Shown piece by piece: positions 39,012 to 51,197 of a DNA stretch of 64,000 nucleotides; the stretch's first letter is position 1, and every line of letters starts with the position of its first letter. The translations under genes were made by a program, and so were the position numbers. The stretch comes from Picocystis sp. L7 (taxonomy: Eukaryota > Chlorophyta > Picocystophyceae > Picocystales > Picocystaceae), in assembly GCA_020975725.1 (NCBI GenBank), contig QXJR01000010.1:62001-126000 (forward strand). Direction: 5' to 3'. The notes below the pieces were generated by a model. The model was given only the letters and a program-made list of their open reading frames with translations. It ran no database searches and was not told the origin of the DNA.

Positions 39012-42000
39012 TTACATGACACACGCTGTTGCTAACCATGTTGCATAGGCATCGACAGCTTCGTGCACTGCACCCATGCGCTCCAACTCTGGGAGCGCAG
39101 GGAGTTCAACGGCCAAAGCATGAAGCTGGAGCTGTGCCGCCCATGTGGTGCCATCCAAATCGCCTCCTTCATTGCGAAGCACCTCCAGACCAGCCGTACG
39201 TTGGGAGAAAGATTCTGCCAGTGCAGTAGCCATAGCAGAAAAGGCACGGCGCAAAACATGAGAGTGGTCTGTGTGTGGACTGTGGGAAGACCATGATCCG
39301 GCCAGCGCTTCCACGTGGGCATCCTCCTCTAGGCAAGGGTGCCCTTCTAGCAAAGTAAGATGGGCCAAGTACAAACCGCCACCCTGCCACCACCCTCCAA
39401 TACGACTCGCAAACGGCATCAAAGCATCCACCAGTTGGCGCAGCTTCACAATTTCATCATCGCAGAGTAACAGTGGCGCAACCGATGTGTGAAGCAGCGT
39501 GTGAGCACGTCGAATCACTGCTGACAGACGAGCTTCATCTTCTACAGCATGCTCATGCTTTGGCCCCAATTCATGATCTCCTGAATCTTGCATGTCGGCG
39601 GAGGCGGCTGCAGCGTCTGCTGTCTTCAGGGCTTGCAGGAGTGCCTCAAGCTCCATGTAATCGTCACAGCGTGACCGGTATAGCACAGCCAAAGCATGGT
39701 GCAGGTACCACGCGGGCACATGCAAGCGTTCCTCAAGCTGCTTTTGCACCTCCCCATCCTCGCACCATTGCCCAGCTGTACGAATGAGGATCTCCTCAAG
39801 TACTGCCTCGCGGACATATCGATCCGGTATATGTGTGGCCACGTAAACCTGCCACACTACTGACACATCCATTCGCTGCACCTGGGCCAGATACCTTCGT
39901 GTGATGGTGGTAAACAGGTCCCGGTGGAGACCATGTCTATCCAGTGCACCAAGGGATGCAAGAACGGTGCCCACATGCCAGGGGGCAACATAGTCGAGTG
40001 GGTATGGCGATACCGATGAAGGCCTTAAAAGATACACGGCATCCCTGTGCTTAGGGAGGCCAGCGTCGTTAGATACGTGTAGTTGCAGGAGATGGTAGTC
40101 CATGGCCTCCACATTACTTTCCACTGCCATATCACAGTTGCTATGTTCTTGGTGGAGTGGACAAGGAGGAGGAGCATTTCCATGCAAGACAGCTTCAAGA
40201 TACTTTCTCCAAGCTTTGGACGGTGGTTCAGCAGGACCTTGTGCATACCACAAGTGCAGTCCAAGGCAAGTACGCCAGCTCACTTGTATGCCATGAAGTG
40301 ATTCTTGCACATGACCAGCTAGCAATCGATACACACGCAGGCGCTCCGTGTCAAAGTATGCAAGGTTACCGTGATCTTCCCATAATTCCAACTGGTAGTG
40401 GAGATCTGCAGCAAGCCGTGAACGAGCGCCAGCTTGTGCAAGCAGGGTGGCCAGGTGCATATCGCCTTGCTCTATTGCCAACCCTACTGCACAAGCTACA
40501 TCACGTCTTGCCAGTCGTTGAAACACCGCAAAACAAGGCGAGGAAGGTGTAGGATGGGCTAAGGGTGCAGACGAAGCACGTCGAAGCCAATGGCTCAAAG
40601 CGGCACAACGCCTCCACTTCTCCTCATCTTCAGAGATTGCCTCTGTCCACTCTTGCGTCCCAATTTCCATTGCTCCATCCACATCTGAAAAGCTATCCTT
40701 GTCTCTGTGCTGCCTGTGGCACTGCACCAAATCCTCCTCATCATGTGAGGCTTGCTCTACACCTTCCATCCTTCTAGGGGATGAGCCATCATCAAAGAGG
40801 TTTTCATGCGACCGAGCAAGCGATCCGTACAACACAGCCATCAAATCCCAAACCAAAGATTCACCCTTCTCATGGGCTTGATCACTGGTTGCAAGGAGAA
40901 GACGATACCGCTGGCACACGTTGTGCAGGGACTTGTCGTTGCAGCAGAATATTTGGTAAGGCATGGTCCATCCATTCGAGGGGGAGGTAGAAGCTGTGCT
41001 GCTGTATGACGCATGAATTTTGAGCCTGTCTTCTTCCTGTTGAATTAGAGCCGCTCTATCCATCTCCCCCTTGTACTCCGCCCCTATAGGGTGCACACGA
41101 TGGAGCTTCAGCAAGGCTGCAGATGCGCCTGGTGATGCACACGCAGTGACGAAAACACCCCCTGGACCCCAACCAACACGATAGCTTGCCCCCAAGAAGA
41201 GACCAAGGTCACGTGAGCGAGTTGTGTCTTTGGTGAAGAGAGTCGAGCAAGTTTGGTCTAGTCTTGAGTCCATGGATGTGCGGAGAACGGCGCACCCGCC
41301 ACGAGGTGGATATGTGACGGTAGCAGGTGCCACAACAGAAGTCGCCTGATTCCACTGCACTGGTGAAGCATTCGCCTGCCGCCAGGCGTGATGGACGGGT
41401 CGCACTGCTGTCTGGTGCAATGGCGATGATGCTTCATGCTTGTCCCACAACGAAGCCTTTCGCATCTCCTGTACTTCCTCTGTTGCCGTGCCAAAGGGAC
41501 AGGGAGTGAATGCCTTCTCTGGTGGTGCTGCACGCGTCAAACGTTCATCTTCCCACATCAAATCTTCGTCTTCCCAAGAGCACTTCTCCTCTGACGATGT
41601 CTGAGTTTCTTCTTTTTCCCAGTCCTGAAGACCAAACACTTTTCCACCTGCAAGCATACCATTGTCTTCTTCTAACCCTTCTGTCCTTGCAGCAGAGTCA
41701 TTGGGAACGTTCATATCAGACACATCTTCGCCCTGTTGCAAGCCTGCATCCCAATCTTCATCGTCCTCGTCTTCTTCATCCAATCCGTATCTGCTAAAGT
41801 GCTCAACCTGAAAACGCCACACGCCTCCGTGCACATCGTAATCTATCATTTGGCCGTGCCCATCTGTCTGCTCCAGGACCACCCTGGACAGCTTCTCCCT
41901 CATCTTGCGTACTGTCTTTTCGTCTGTCATCGGTTTGCCTGTAGCCTTGTCCAGTCTGTATATCCCAAAGAGAGTGACTTCTGCTGGCTGATTCAAACCT

Positions 42001-44881
42001 TCGCCCACGGGAGGTTTGTCTTCCTCGTCCAAGTACACCCGGATTTCCCGTGGCTGAAACTTCACCAGGGCATCCAAGTCAAGACCACGGACATCGACAG
42101 GTGCTAGCCACCGAACGGTGCCGACCCCACGCCGACCCACTGTAAAGTTCTCCACACGAGCGAGGGCGTCTGGATCTCGTTGGGCCATGGCTTCCAATCC
42201 AGCCATGTCAGGCTTTGTAAAGTAATCCACCGCACGAAGTTGGGGCAGCAATGGTGATGCCCTCGTCTTGCCCGGTTGCACTGGAGAGGCCAGTGTGGGT
42301 GCATCCCTTGCAGCTGGCAATACGGTCCTGGTGGCCTCTTCCTCTCTACCATTCGTGAGGCAATGGTTTTCCCCATTGGCAGCTGCTTTTGACCCCGTCT
42401 TTTCTACTGCTGTGGCCTCCTCTTCTGCTGCTCCATCCTGCACACTTCGAGAAAGGGAGGATCGTTCCTTTGGGGACTTTGTGGCCGCCAAAAGTGCAGC
42501 TGCTGCTTCTTCAGGAGGAGCTCTGATGAAGAGCTTTCGTGGATTTTCCCTTGCCCTCAGCAGTGGAGACTCAAGTTTCGGCGGCACAGGAGATTCTCTT
42601 GTACCTACGTCAAAGAAAGCAGCAGCCGGGCTGCCTGGACTTCTGGTGCGAGAGAAGGCACTCAATCCTCTAGGTCGAAGTTTCATCATAGAAACCGGGG
42701 CGATGGTCCTAGGTGAGAGCAAAGAACTAGTGACTCTTGCGCTAGAAACCATGGCAGGCTTGGATGTAGAATCTGGGTAACCTCCGCTAGAAGGGATGGT
42801 GGGAAGACTACCATACGGACTACCATACTGAGGCGTAGACTTAACAGCGAACGCGCCTTGACCGCCCTGAAATGAAGGTGTTCCCCCTGGGGTCCCAAAC
42901 GCAGGCTGGGATCCTGAAGGAGCAGAGCCGCCTCCTGCCCCGAAAGTGCCCAACCCAAAGGAAGGGGAACTGGTTGTGCCAAAGAGACCACCAGTACTAG
43001 CCGGCGCGGAGCCAAACGAGGTTGCTGGTTTGGCACCAAAGCCCCCGGCCCCAAATGAGGGTGCAGAAGACTGTGAAGCCCCAGAAACACCAAACATTCC
43101 ACCCCCACCTGCCGGAGTAGATCCGAAAAGACCTCCTCCCCCAAAAGAAGGAGCTGACCCTGTACCAAAAAGGCCGGAACCAGTTGAGGCACCAAAAGCA
43201 GAGGCACTGGACGCGCCGAATTGTCCCCCACTAGCCCCGAATGCCGGTCCACTGGATGCCCCAAAGCTCGGCGCAGATGCGCCACCAAAAGCTGGGGCAC
43301 TGGACTGTCCAAAGAGGCCGCCGCTTGAACTCCCGAAACCAGGTGTTCCGCCACCAAACGAGGGCGTGCTGGATGCACCAAATCCACTGGCACTACTGGT
43401 GGCTCCAAAACCAGTGGGAGGAGCACCACCAAATCCAGGAGTGCTTGGGGCCCCGAAGCTGGTCTGGCCGCCTGCACCAAAAGCTGGAGCACTGGAGCCA
43501 AAACCAGAAGTGGGACCAGCCCCAAAAGCTGGCTTTGACGCACCAAAGCCCCCTGCAGAACCAGCAGGGGCACTCGAAGTAGCACCAAAGGCTGTCGTGG
43601 CCCCACCAAAACCTGGTGAAGGAGAGGCTCCAAAACCTGGAGAAGATTGCGCCCCAAATCCACCCGATGCACCCCCAAAGCCGCTCCCACCAAACCCCGT
43701 CCCGCCGGCAGGTGCACCGAAAGGGGAGCTGGTTGACGGAGCTCCAAACGGGCTTTGTCCACTGGCCCCTGCCGCTGGTGCACCTGTGTTTCCTTTCACT
43801 CCTGCCTGATAGTCTTCAGCACGCAACTCCTCAAACGTTTTATTCCTGTACGCTGGCATTGCACTGATGGAATGGTACTTGAGGCTGGTCAGCGAACCAC
43901 CAGTGGTGTCCTGCTCCACTGTATCCTGGTATTTCACCGATGTTGTTCCCACAGCTTGTGCGCCTGAAAAAGAAGAAGGCGATGCTCCAAATCCAGAGTA
44001 ACCCTGTCCACCGGTTCCAAACGCGCCAGCGGAGCTCCCAAACCCACCTGCCGGGCTGCTCGCCCCAAATCCTCCTGCTGGGCTACTCGCTCCAAAACCA
44101 CCAGTGGGACTGGCAGCAGCCCCAAATCCACCACCTCCGAATGCCGAAGTGGTCTGCGTGCTACCAAACGGACTTGCCGGTGCTGCGCCGAACCCTGGTG
44201 CGGATGCACCAAATCCTGGAGTAGATGCTGCACTTCCAAAAGCGGACCCACCTCCAAACGCTGGTGTGGAGGATTGCTGGCCAAAGGGGCTTGCTGCTGG
44301 TGCTCCAAATCCACCTGATGGTGCACCAAACGGCGACGAAGCAACAGCTGGTTTGGCTCCAAACCCTCCACCACTACCACCGCCAAAAGGCGAACCGCCA
44401 CCGAATGCGGGTTGCGAGGCCGAACCAAAGCCTGGCTGTTGGTTTCCAAACATACCTCCGCTTGCAGGTGCTCCAAACGGAGATCCTTGCGAAGCCTGTT
44501 CGTTCCGTTCTCGCGTCAGTATTCTCTTCCATCCGTCTCCCAACGTTCCTTGACGTCCTCGCTGCGTCTCCCTTTAGGGTTGTCTCGCTTCTACCGCTGT
44601 CTCACCTGTGACTGGGCGCCAAAAGGAGACTGCGAGGCACCAAATCCTGTTTGTCAAATACACACGAAACGCGACGTCAGTTTTTTCTGGCACCCTCGTG
44701 CTGGCTTCGTGCCCTGGAAAAGCAAGGTTCGAGGCCAAAGCCTGGCTTCTGCGCAGCTTCCGATCGGCTTCGCGCGCTCCTGCTTCGGTTCGGGGACGCC
44801 AGCACCCGTCCACGTCTCCAACGTGAATGCGCACGCACCTCCAGCACCTCCAGCGCCGAATCCGAAGCTCGGAGGATTCAT
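39012..44881 (-). CDS. NUP98: NUP98-NUP96 precursor nucleoporin
   Basis: 1855 residues in three exons read on the minus strand: 44881-44839, 44646-44606 and 44495-39012. Exon 1 encodes MNPPSFGFGAGGAG, exon 2 (41 nt) GFGASQSPFGAQSQ, and exon 3 continues ASQGSPFGAP. FG/GLFG-rich repeats fill about the first 640 residues, interrupted near 215-260 by a GLEBS-like Rae1-binding segment (TVEQDTTGGSLTSLKYHSIS). The autoproteolytic domain ends in WRFQVEHFSRYGL, with cleavage expected between F928 and S929. The rest is the alpha-solenoid NUP96 part of the Y-complex. The exon 3 frame alone begins only with a TTG codon, which supports the two short 5' exons. Confidence 0.88.
44496..44605 (-). other. NUP98-96 intron 2
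   Basis: GTGAGAC donor, ACGAACAG acceptor, phase 0, 110 bp. Confidence 0.7.
44647..44838 (-). other. NUP98-96 intron 1
   Basis: GTGCGTG donor, ACAAACAG acceptor, phase 1, 192 bp. Confidence 0.7.
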
Positions 44882-47026
44882 GGTGCGGCCGAGCGCGCGG
44901 CGTGCTTCGTCGCGTGCAAATGCGTTTCGCAGGTCTGGCGGGAGGACCACGGGTTCAAAGGGAGAAAAGCTCCTTTGTAGACCCGCGGATCGTTCGGGTT
45001 CAGTCGGGAACGACTTCGGCTTCGATACCGGGAAGAAAGGGAAGGGAACCCATCGGTCCCTCCCATGAGAGAGATCGGGAAAGGACACGAAGTGGTGGGA
45101 TGCAATCCTTCATGGGGTCGGCCTCGAAGGACTACCTGGTGCGTGGAAAGTGCCGAAGTATATGCGCCTTGCATGACTTCGGAGACAAGGTTGCAACAAT
45201 CCTCCCCCGTGGGACGACGTCGATACGTAGGTCGGAAAAATCGTATCGTTCATCCCACACTTGGAACGAGGCCTTGAGAAAGGACCGACTTTTGCGCCGC
45301 ACAAGCCACTTCTATCAACGTTAGGATCGGGGATGCAAGTTCACGCGCTCTTCCTTTCGTCGATTTCGGTGCCTTCACCAAGGTTTTGCGCTTGACCAAC
45401 CTCTCCACCGACCGTATCACGAGGTGGACAAGGCCCCGGTGAATGTCCGTTCGCTCTTTAAATGAAGGCGGCTTAATGGCGCCACGGCGACCCCAATACT
45501 CCCTAGATGCTCGTAAACATTTCTTTGGGTTCACCTATCATTATTGTTGCATTGACTTTGCGTTCATGCGAGGAGATCGATCGACATGTCCGAAGGAGAA
45601 GAACGGTGAACGAAGCTACAAGGAACCAATGTCCACTCAAGACGAATCGGTCAAGGGACGGAAGGGCGCAACTCGGATACGCTGAATTTTCGACCCTCCA
45701 CCTCGATTCACGGGGGGGGGTCACGTAGGTCCATTCGGCTCTTCTTAAGCTTTGAGACGGAGGAGACTTGACCAATCCTCTTGAGGCTCATCGAATGTAA
45801 AAAGGCGGCGTTGCTGAAGCATTCCAACCTACACGTGATGTTGGAGGGCGCGGTTTGGCAATTCATCGTTCAAGATGGGGGGCCTTAAATGGTCCATTGC
45901 CTTGCAAAAAAAAAGCGATGCTCCTAGTTAATGGGATCACTCAGCGTATGCGGTTGTGAATGTTTGGTCTTTAGTGATGCGTAATCCTTTTCTTTGCAAT
46001 CGAAACCTTCCCTTCTCCCACATCAATAGCTTCCAATCGATCGTGGATGTGTATTGCCCGGGTACTCAAGCACTATTTGCCGCGAAGAAGCATTGCGGTT
46101 GTTCGATCCTAGGGCTTCCCCTTTCTATCGCAGTCTCTGTTCGGGCGAGACCTCCCTAGATCGGTCGCATTCCTCCCACCTGAGAAGGGCCTGCATTGTG
46201 GGGTGCATCTCAGAGAAAAACGGGGTGTGTCTGGTTAGGGGTAAGCTTAGTGGAGAGGGGGAGGGTTCAACGTTCAGTTGCATGCGACACATCACCCACG
46301 CCCCGAACTTCTACCCCGCTTCACAAGCATCTGCCAGGCTGGCACGCCCGGGTTACCAGGGTCGGATGGTTCAGATGCGGTTTTCTCCAGTCCGAACGGA
46401 ATATTCGCCGGGGCCTGGGCTTCGGATGGGATGAAAGCTTCCAGCTATGCTGTCTACCCATCAAGTCCTTCGGCTCGGTGGGATCGCAGCGACGGAGTTG
46501 AAGCGGTAGCGAATAACTTTCGTTGGCGAAGGTTTTACCGTCGGATGTGCCCTGCTTTGGGCTGAAGAATAGGCCGGGCCGCCTGCAAACGTTTCGACCA
46601 CCCACTCGTAGCGTCAGCGTCGATTGGAGTGTCGGCCAGACCATCCGTGCGTTTGACCCCCTTCTCGAAGCCCTCTTGATCTTCGTTCCTACATGGCAAG
46701 GTGCTTCTCCAACGTCCTCCTCGTCGATTCCGTCGTGTCTTTTTGTCCTGTCCACCTGGGGCATCCCCAGACGATTCTCCTGGACCAGTTGTGGTTGTGG
46801 TCTCTTTTTGGGTCCAGTGACACAGTGGGGTCAGTTCTATCCTGAACGGTTGTAGGGTTGCTAGCCACACGTCGTGGTCCAGAGAGGAGTGTGGCGGTTG
46901 AGGCAGTTGGAGCGACTCGGCGAAGCTTGCCAGGCTGTGATCAGGAAGACGGGAAGGGAAAGGAGCAGGAGGACGTGGAACGGCGTCGAAAGAGCAGGAA
47001 CGGTGTCTCAACGGCTGGCGACCCCG
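44882..47026. other. long intergenic region between NUP98-96 and GT64 genes
   Basis: 2.1 kb with stops in all six frames over most of its length and lower GC than the genes. I find no tRNA, 5S, U6, SRP or RNase P signature. Contains a 9-G run at 45712-45720 and a nine-base A run near 45907. A non-coding RNA gene or a replication origin would fit but cannot be shown. Confidence 0.5.
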
Positions 47027-48115
47027 ATGAACGGAATCTACAGCCCGAAGCACAAAACCGAACATTCGAAAGCACGACGAAAGCTGGGATGGAGGAGGAA
47101 GCACCTGGTGGTGCTGCCACTGACGTCTGCATGGGTGATACTGGCTCTCTTCGTAGTGAACATCTGGTGGCTGAAACCAAGCATCGAACAGTTGCGCAAG
47201 GAGAACGGAGACTGGCTCACGCGAATAGCCCGGAGCTGCGGATCCTCCAGAAAGCTGGAAAATCCCCTCAATCTGCACCCCTTCAGACCTGTGGTGGTCG
47301 ACAACCCGGATGCATTCACGGTCATGATCAACACGTACAAGCGCAAGAAGTACCTGCTCCGTTCCATTCAACACTATGCAAAGTGCAGCAACGTGCAAGC
47401 CATCCGAGTGGTGTGGGGAGAGAATCGGCATCCTCCTATTTTGGAAGAGAACCCAGAGTATTTCCCGCACAGTGTACAGGTAGAATTTGTAGTGGCAAGA
47501 AGAGACTCTCTGAATGAGAGGTTCAACATTCAAAAGCCTGTGAACACATCTGCACTGTTTTCAGTGGACGATGATGTCTACGTGCCCTGCAAAGGCTTGT
47601 CTAAAGGTTTTGAAGCATGGAAGCGGGAACCATGGCAGATCGCAGGCTACTTCCCACGGATTCATAGCACCGATGCAGAAACTCCCGGGTGCCGTTATGA
47701 GTACAAGTCGAAGGCAGAAACGTTCTGGTTGTACCGGAAGTATAGCATGCTGCTGACAAAAGCAGCTTTCATCCACGTTGATTATTTTAATATCTACACA
47801 CAGCACATGCACAAAAGCATTCGTCAGTATGTTGACATGGTGAGCAATTGCGAGGACATTGCTATGCAGTTCTTGGTCTCTAACTTGACTGGCTCTCCAC
47901 CTCAGTTGATTCAAGCATTTGGAGTTTTAGATGTTGGACAGGGAGAAGGGATCAGTTCTGCAAAGCACCACAATGCAGTCCGGAGCCTTTGCCTGAGCGA
48001 TCTGGCGTCATTCTACGGAGGCATGCCATTGCGGTCTCGTGACCTGGATTACTCGCATCATGACTTTCTCCCGCTCATGCTGTCCCCCATCGTTGACTTT
48101 TTATTTTCGTTGTGA
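47027..48115 (+). CDS. exostosin-like GT64 glycosyltransferase
   Basis: 362 residues, type II membrane protein: basic start, one membrane anchor at about 27-49, then a GT64 domain as in the C-terminal half of animal EXT/EXTL proteins and plant GT64 enzymes. Seen are FTVMINTYKRKKYLLRSI, FNIQKPVNTSALFSVDDDVYV with the metal-binding DDD at 181-183, GYFPRIH, the late CEDIAMQFLVSNLTG, and the near-terminal SSAKHHNAVRSLCL. Golgi transfer of a HexNAc or related sugar is inferred. ATG 47027 is chosen because it gives a normal anchor; the frame is open 150 bp further upstream without a better ATG. Confidence 0.85.
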   Translation: MNGIYSPKHKTEHSKARRKLGWRRKHLVVLPLTSAWVILALFVVNIWWLKPSIEQLRKENGDWLTRIARSCGSSRKLENPLNLHPFRPVVVDNPDAFTVMINTYKRKKYLLRSIQHYAKCSNVQAIRVVWGENRHPPILEENPEYFPHSVQVEFVVARRDSLNERFNIQKPVNTSALFSVDDDVYVPCKGLSKGFEAWKREPWQIAGYFPRIHSTDAETPGCRYEYKSKAETFWLYRKYSMLLTKAAFIHVDYFNIYTQHMHKSIRQYVDMVSNCEDIAMQFLVSNLTGSPPQLIQAFGVLDVGQGEGISSAKHHNAVRSLCLSDLASFYGGMPLRSRDLDYSHHDFLPLMLSPIVDFLFSL

Positions 48116-48333
48116 TGCACAGATGTTTTGCATTTCTTCTCTCACGTTCCCTTCCATATGTTCCGATCTGTCGTTTCCATCGTGCTTTGGTCCATCCAAG
48201 AAATGCGTTCCGAGGAACCTTCCGACCTCTCTCTGTCCCTCGGATCCCCACCCGGGAGCGGGGGAGGTGGAAGGTACGAGCGTTCATTTTCCAGGTGCAG
48301 TTCGGACCCAAACCGCGCGCAGACGACGCGAAG

Positions 48334-50145
48334 ATGGCTACGCAGGAACACCGATACGCAGGAATTGTCCCCACAAAGGCATATCAAGAGACCAAAAACA
48401 CTACGGTGGGTGGAAATCCCGCGGTTCTGGCCGCGAGGACGACCGCGGAGGCGATGACCAAAGCCGAGCAGGTGCGGTTCGAACTCACGCCGAGTTCGTC
48501 CGAGTGGAGGATCAAACACCATCGAAACACACAGATGGAAGGGAATCTGCAAGATAGCCAAGAGACGGAGATCGAACATGAAAAAGATACCGAAGTGTTG
48601 CAGGAAACGCAAGTACTGCCCAAGGAGCTCGACAGTAGGCCGAAGACTACTCAACGTCCAAATGCTGGATCAGTTAACTCCGTGGCCACCAAAATCATAC
48701 GTGTGGTCGAGGTTGGGCAGCAGATATTCTACCGATACAAAGACATATCCTCTCTTGCAGGAACTGTCAAAGATAAAGGCTTCATTCTTTGCTCGCACTG
48801 CAATGAGGTGTTGACGCCTACAAACTTCCAGCGACATGCAGGGGACAAGCGTAAAGGCCCTTTCCTAAGCTCTTGTTTCACGGTCAAAGACGGAATTCCC
48901 GTGACGCTACAAGAGCTGTTCGACAAAGACGAGGGGCGAATCCGTTCGTCCTGTAGAACACCACACTCCAGCAACGTCCTTCATGAACCACAACTGCAGA
49001 AGACGACCGCTCCAATGCAAAGCACTAAGAAGAAGACGCCCACTCAAAGAGCAGACATTGGGAAGCCAACATCGATCCTGGAACTGCTAGGGTCTCAGAA
49101 CAACCCCGGAGGATCCCAGAATATTTTTGCACAGCAGCAACCCAAAAGAATGTTAAACACGGCGCCCAATCCTCGCTTCTCCCTGTCGCAGCCATCACCA
49201 AGCAGGATAGTTCCTTACACACCCACAGGCCACAATGGGGCTGCTCGAGTGCTCTTCCCAGCAGAAAGCAGGGAACCTAGCCCTCCGGAAGGGGGAGCCA
49301 CCACTGCATTGGCGGAAGTCCTGCAGGAGTTAAAAACGCACTGGTCAGAGGAAAAACCAGAGCAGGTCAAGAGGAGCGAGCTGCTCAGTAATGTACAAAA
49401 GATCTGCAGCCGTCTTGAGACAGATGCAAGAATGCATCAGCAGCAGCTGGAATCCCGATTGCAAGAAATGCAAAGTGGCATCATTGGCAAAGTAGCCGAG
49501 CGTGATGCAGAGCTAGCCTCCTGGCTGGATGTTGTAGAAAGTCGTTTGGAAGGCCTCCAGATAATTTGTCTGAACCTTCCAGAGTTGATTGCATCTGTTT
49601 GGTGTGACTTTGAAGCCCAGAAGCAAGTAGAGGAGGAGAAAATCAAACATGCCCCTAGCACACCATCGAAGGACCAAAAATGCATTGGACTTTTTGCAGA
49701 GGACGAGGTCGCTCACATGTCTGAAGATGTCAGTCCACAAAAGGTGAATCACGAGGAAGTGCTGCTTTCGTTGAAGTCAAGAATAAAAAAGGCAAAACTG
49801 GCAGAGCGCATTCGAGGTGCAAAACGGGCAGCCTATGATAAGAACAATCCCTTTTATCTCGGGTCAGTTAAGAATGCAGTCTATGCCATCCTCGCACCAC
49901 AGTCCTCGATGGGGCAAGGGCTGACGGTCGATCAAATAGAGCTCGCAGTGAAAGAACTCCGTAAGCTTGATCAAAGATTGTGGCCGCACACACAGAAAGC
50001 TTCACGCTTGCGCTCAATCATTTGCAAGGCTTTGAAGAATGAATCCTGCTTTTACTCGCAAAGTAGAGAGGGTGGCAAGCAACGATATTTTGTTCGCTAT
50101 CACCCAGAGGAGGGCAGGAATCAACACCTTCATGAGCACTCATGA
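48334..50145 (+). CDS. TDBD (TPL-binding-like) protein with C-terminal winged-helix-like region
   Basis: 603 residues. At about 130-195 it has the segment FYRYKDISSLAGTVKDKGFI, LCSHCNEVLTPTNFQRHAG, KGPFLSSCF, which resembles the TPL-binding domain of plant jasmonate/PHD-type regulators (Pfam TDBD): an SGTV-like strand, a CxxC pair and FExHAG. A Gln/Ser/Pro-rich middle and a coiled coil (about 400-470) follow. The last ~110 residues (FYLGSVKNAVYAILAPQSSM to KQRYFVRYHP) look like a winged helix of the HARE-HTH kind, which is inference. A chromatin or transcription role is likely. Starts at ATG 48334, 218 bp after the GT64 stop. Confidence 0.6.
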   Translation: MATQEHRYAGIVPTKAYQETKNTTVGGNPAVLAARTTAEAMTKAEQVRFELTPSSSEWRIKHHRNTQMEGNLQDSQETEIEHEKDTEVLQETQVLPKELDSRPKTTQRPNAGSVNSVATKIIRVVEVGQQIFYRYKDISSLAGTVKDKGFILCSHCNEVLTPTNFQRHAGDKRKGPFLSSCFTVKDGIPVTLQELFDKDEGRIRSSCRTPHSSNVLHEPQLQKTTAPMQSTKKKTPTQRADIGKPTSILELLGSQNNPGGSQNIFAQQQPKRMLNTAPNPRFSLSQPSPSRIVPYTPTGHNGAARVLFPAESREPSPPEGGATTALAEVLQELKTHWSEEKPEQVKRSELLSNVQKICSRLETDARMHQQQLESRLQEMQSGIIGKVAERDAELASWLDVVESRLEGLQIICLNLPELIASVWCDFEAQKQVEEEKIKHAPSTPSKDQKCIGLFAEDEVAHMSEDVSPQKVNHEEVLLSLKSRIKKAKLAERIRGAKRAAYDKNNPFYLGSVKNAVYAILAPQSSMGQGLTVDQIELAVKELRKLDQRLWPHTQKASRLRSIICKALKNESCFYSQSREGGKQRYFVRYHPEEGRNQHLHEHS

Positions 50146-50373
50146 GGCACGATGGGGTGAAACTTACTTGTTAGCATTGGTGCAAGGGTCTTTTCGGTTC
50201 GATCATGAAGCTGGATCCATGGGGAAAGTCACGCCTAGAGTACATCGGATGGTTGAGGTACGATTCCTGCCGATATCAACGTAGAAACCCGCAGTGGATG
50301 CTTGTCCTATCCTCTGGGTATGTTGAAGGGACCTGGAGCGAACCAAGTTCTAGCTATGCTGCGAGCACGCCTT

Positions 50374-50739
50374 TCAAACCAGATGAGATGAATAAGCGAC
50401 CTGCTCATCGTAGACCCGTTTGATGGCAAGCTTGCGCAAGGTTGCTATCTTCTGGAGACACTCCGTCTCCATTCGTTTGTTCGTTGCATGGGAAACGAGG
50501 TGCTTGCCACTTCCTGGGCATGGACAGACGCTGTCAATCCGAAATCCATCATCACACCGCCGTGCTTGAGAACACCCGAGCAGAGTTACAAGAAGCACTG
50601 CTGCACGACGGCTCGTCAAAGGCAGTTCCTGCATTGTCACCTGTCTCACAGGTCCGTTGGAGGGCTGTCCGTGTATTTTCGTTTGCCGTGCGCTTCTCTG
50701 CACAAATGCGTGTCGGTTGTGATATTCACGGGCCAGCAT
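50374..50739 (-). CDS. hypothetical protein (weak)
   Basis: 121 residues from ATG 50739, with the frame staying open upstream to beyond 51200. The codon pattern is plausible and the end is rich in Lys, Arg and Cys (VCPCPGSGKHLVSH, KIATLRKLAIKRVYDEQ). No family is recognised. It would be convergent with the TDBD gene and divergent from NUS1. The opposite strand is open too, so coding is not proved. The rest of 50146-51197 shows nothing else. Confidence 0.35.
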   Translation of the reverse strand: MLAREYHNRHAFVQRSARQTKIHGQPSNGPVRQVTMQELPLTSRRAAVLLVTLLGCSQARRCDDGFRIDSVCPCPGSGKHLVSHATNKRMETECLQKIATLRKLAIKRVYDEQVAYSSHLV

Positions 50740-51197
50740 CGCACAAGACGCAAGTATTCGGTTCGACGCAGCACGAGCACTTCGGTTCTTGCATGTTCCT
50801 TCTACCTGAACCCTTTTCGGCAGAGCCAGCATCGGTCCACCTCGTTGGACGCGGACAACTTTCCTCGTCCCATTTGCTTCTGACCTCCATGCTGCTCGGG
50901 ACCTATCCTGCTTCGCCTGCATCGCATCCGACGGTTCCCATCTTTCCGCTGGACCGTTGTTCTCGGATCGTAGGGTCTTCCATTCCTTTGCAAACTGCCG
51001 GTGTCGATTTGCTTGGATCACCTTTCCCACCGTGTCCCAACGCCACCTTCCACCGACACACCCAAGCTCGACCCTCCTTCCATGCCGCCTTCCAATGCCC
51101 CCCTTTTGTGGATCCATGCATGCCCCCCTTCCTCCGACTGAGGAAGGGACCCATCCCAGGTCGAAACCGACGGGTTTTGGAGTGCGGATTGGGACGC

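Noticed and set aside
48115-48333. Start of the TDBD gene at ATG 48115, overlapping the GT64 stop
   Set aside because: The extra 73 residues are unlike the rest, and an overlap of stop and start would need coupled translation, which is not expected in a eukaryote; ATG 48334 is preferred.
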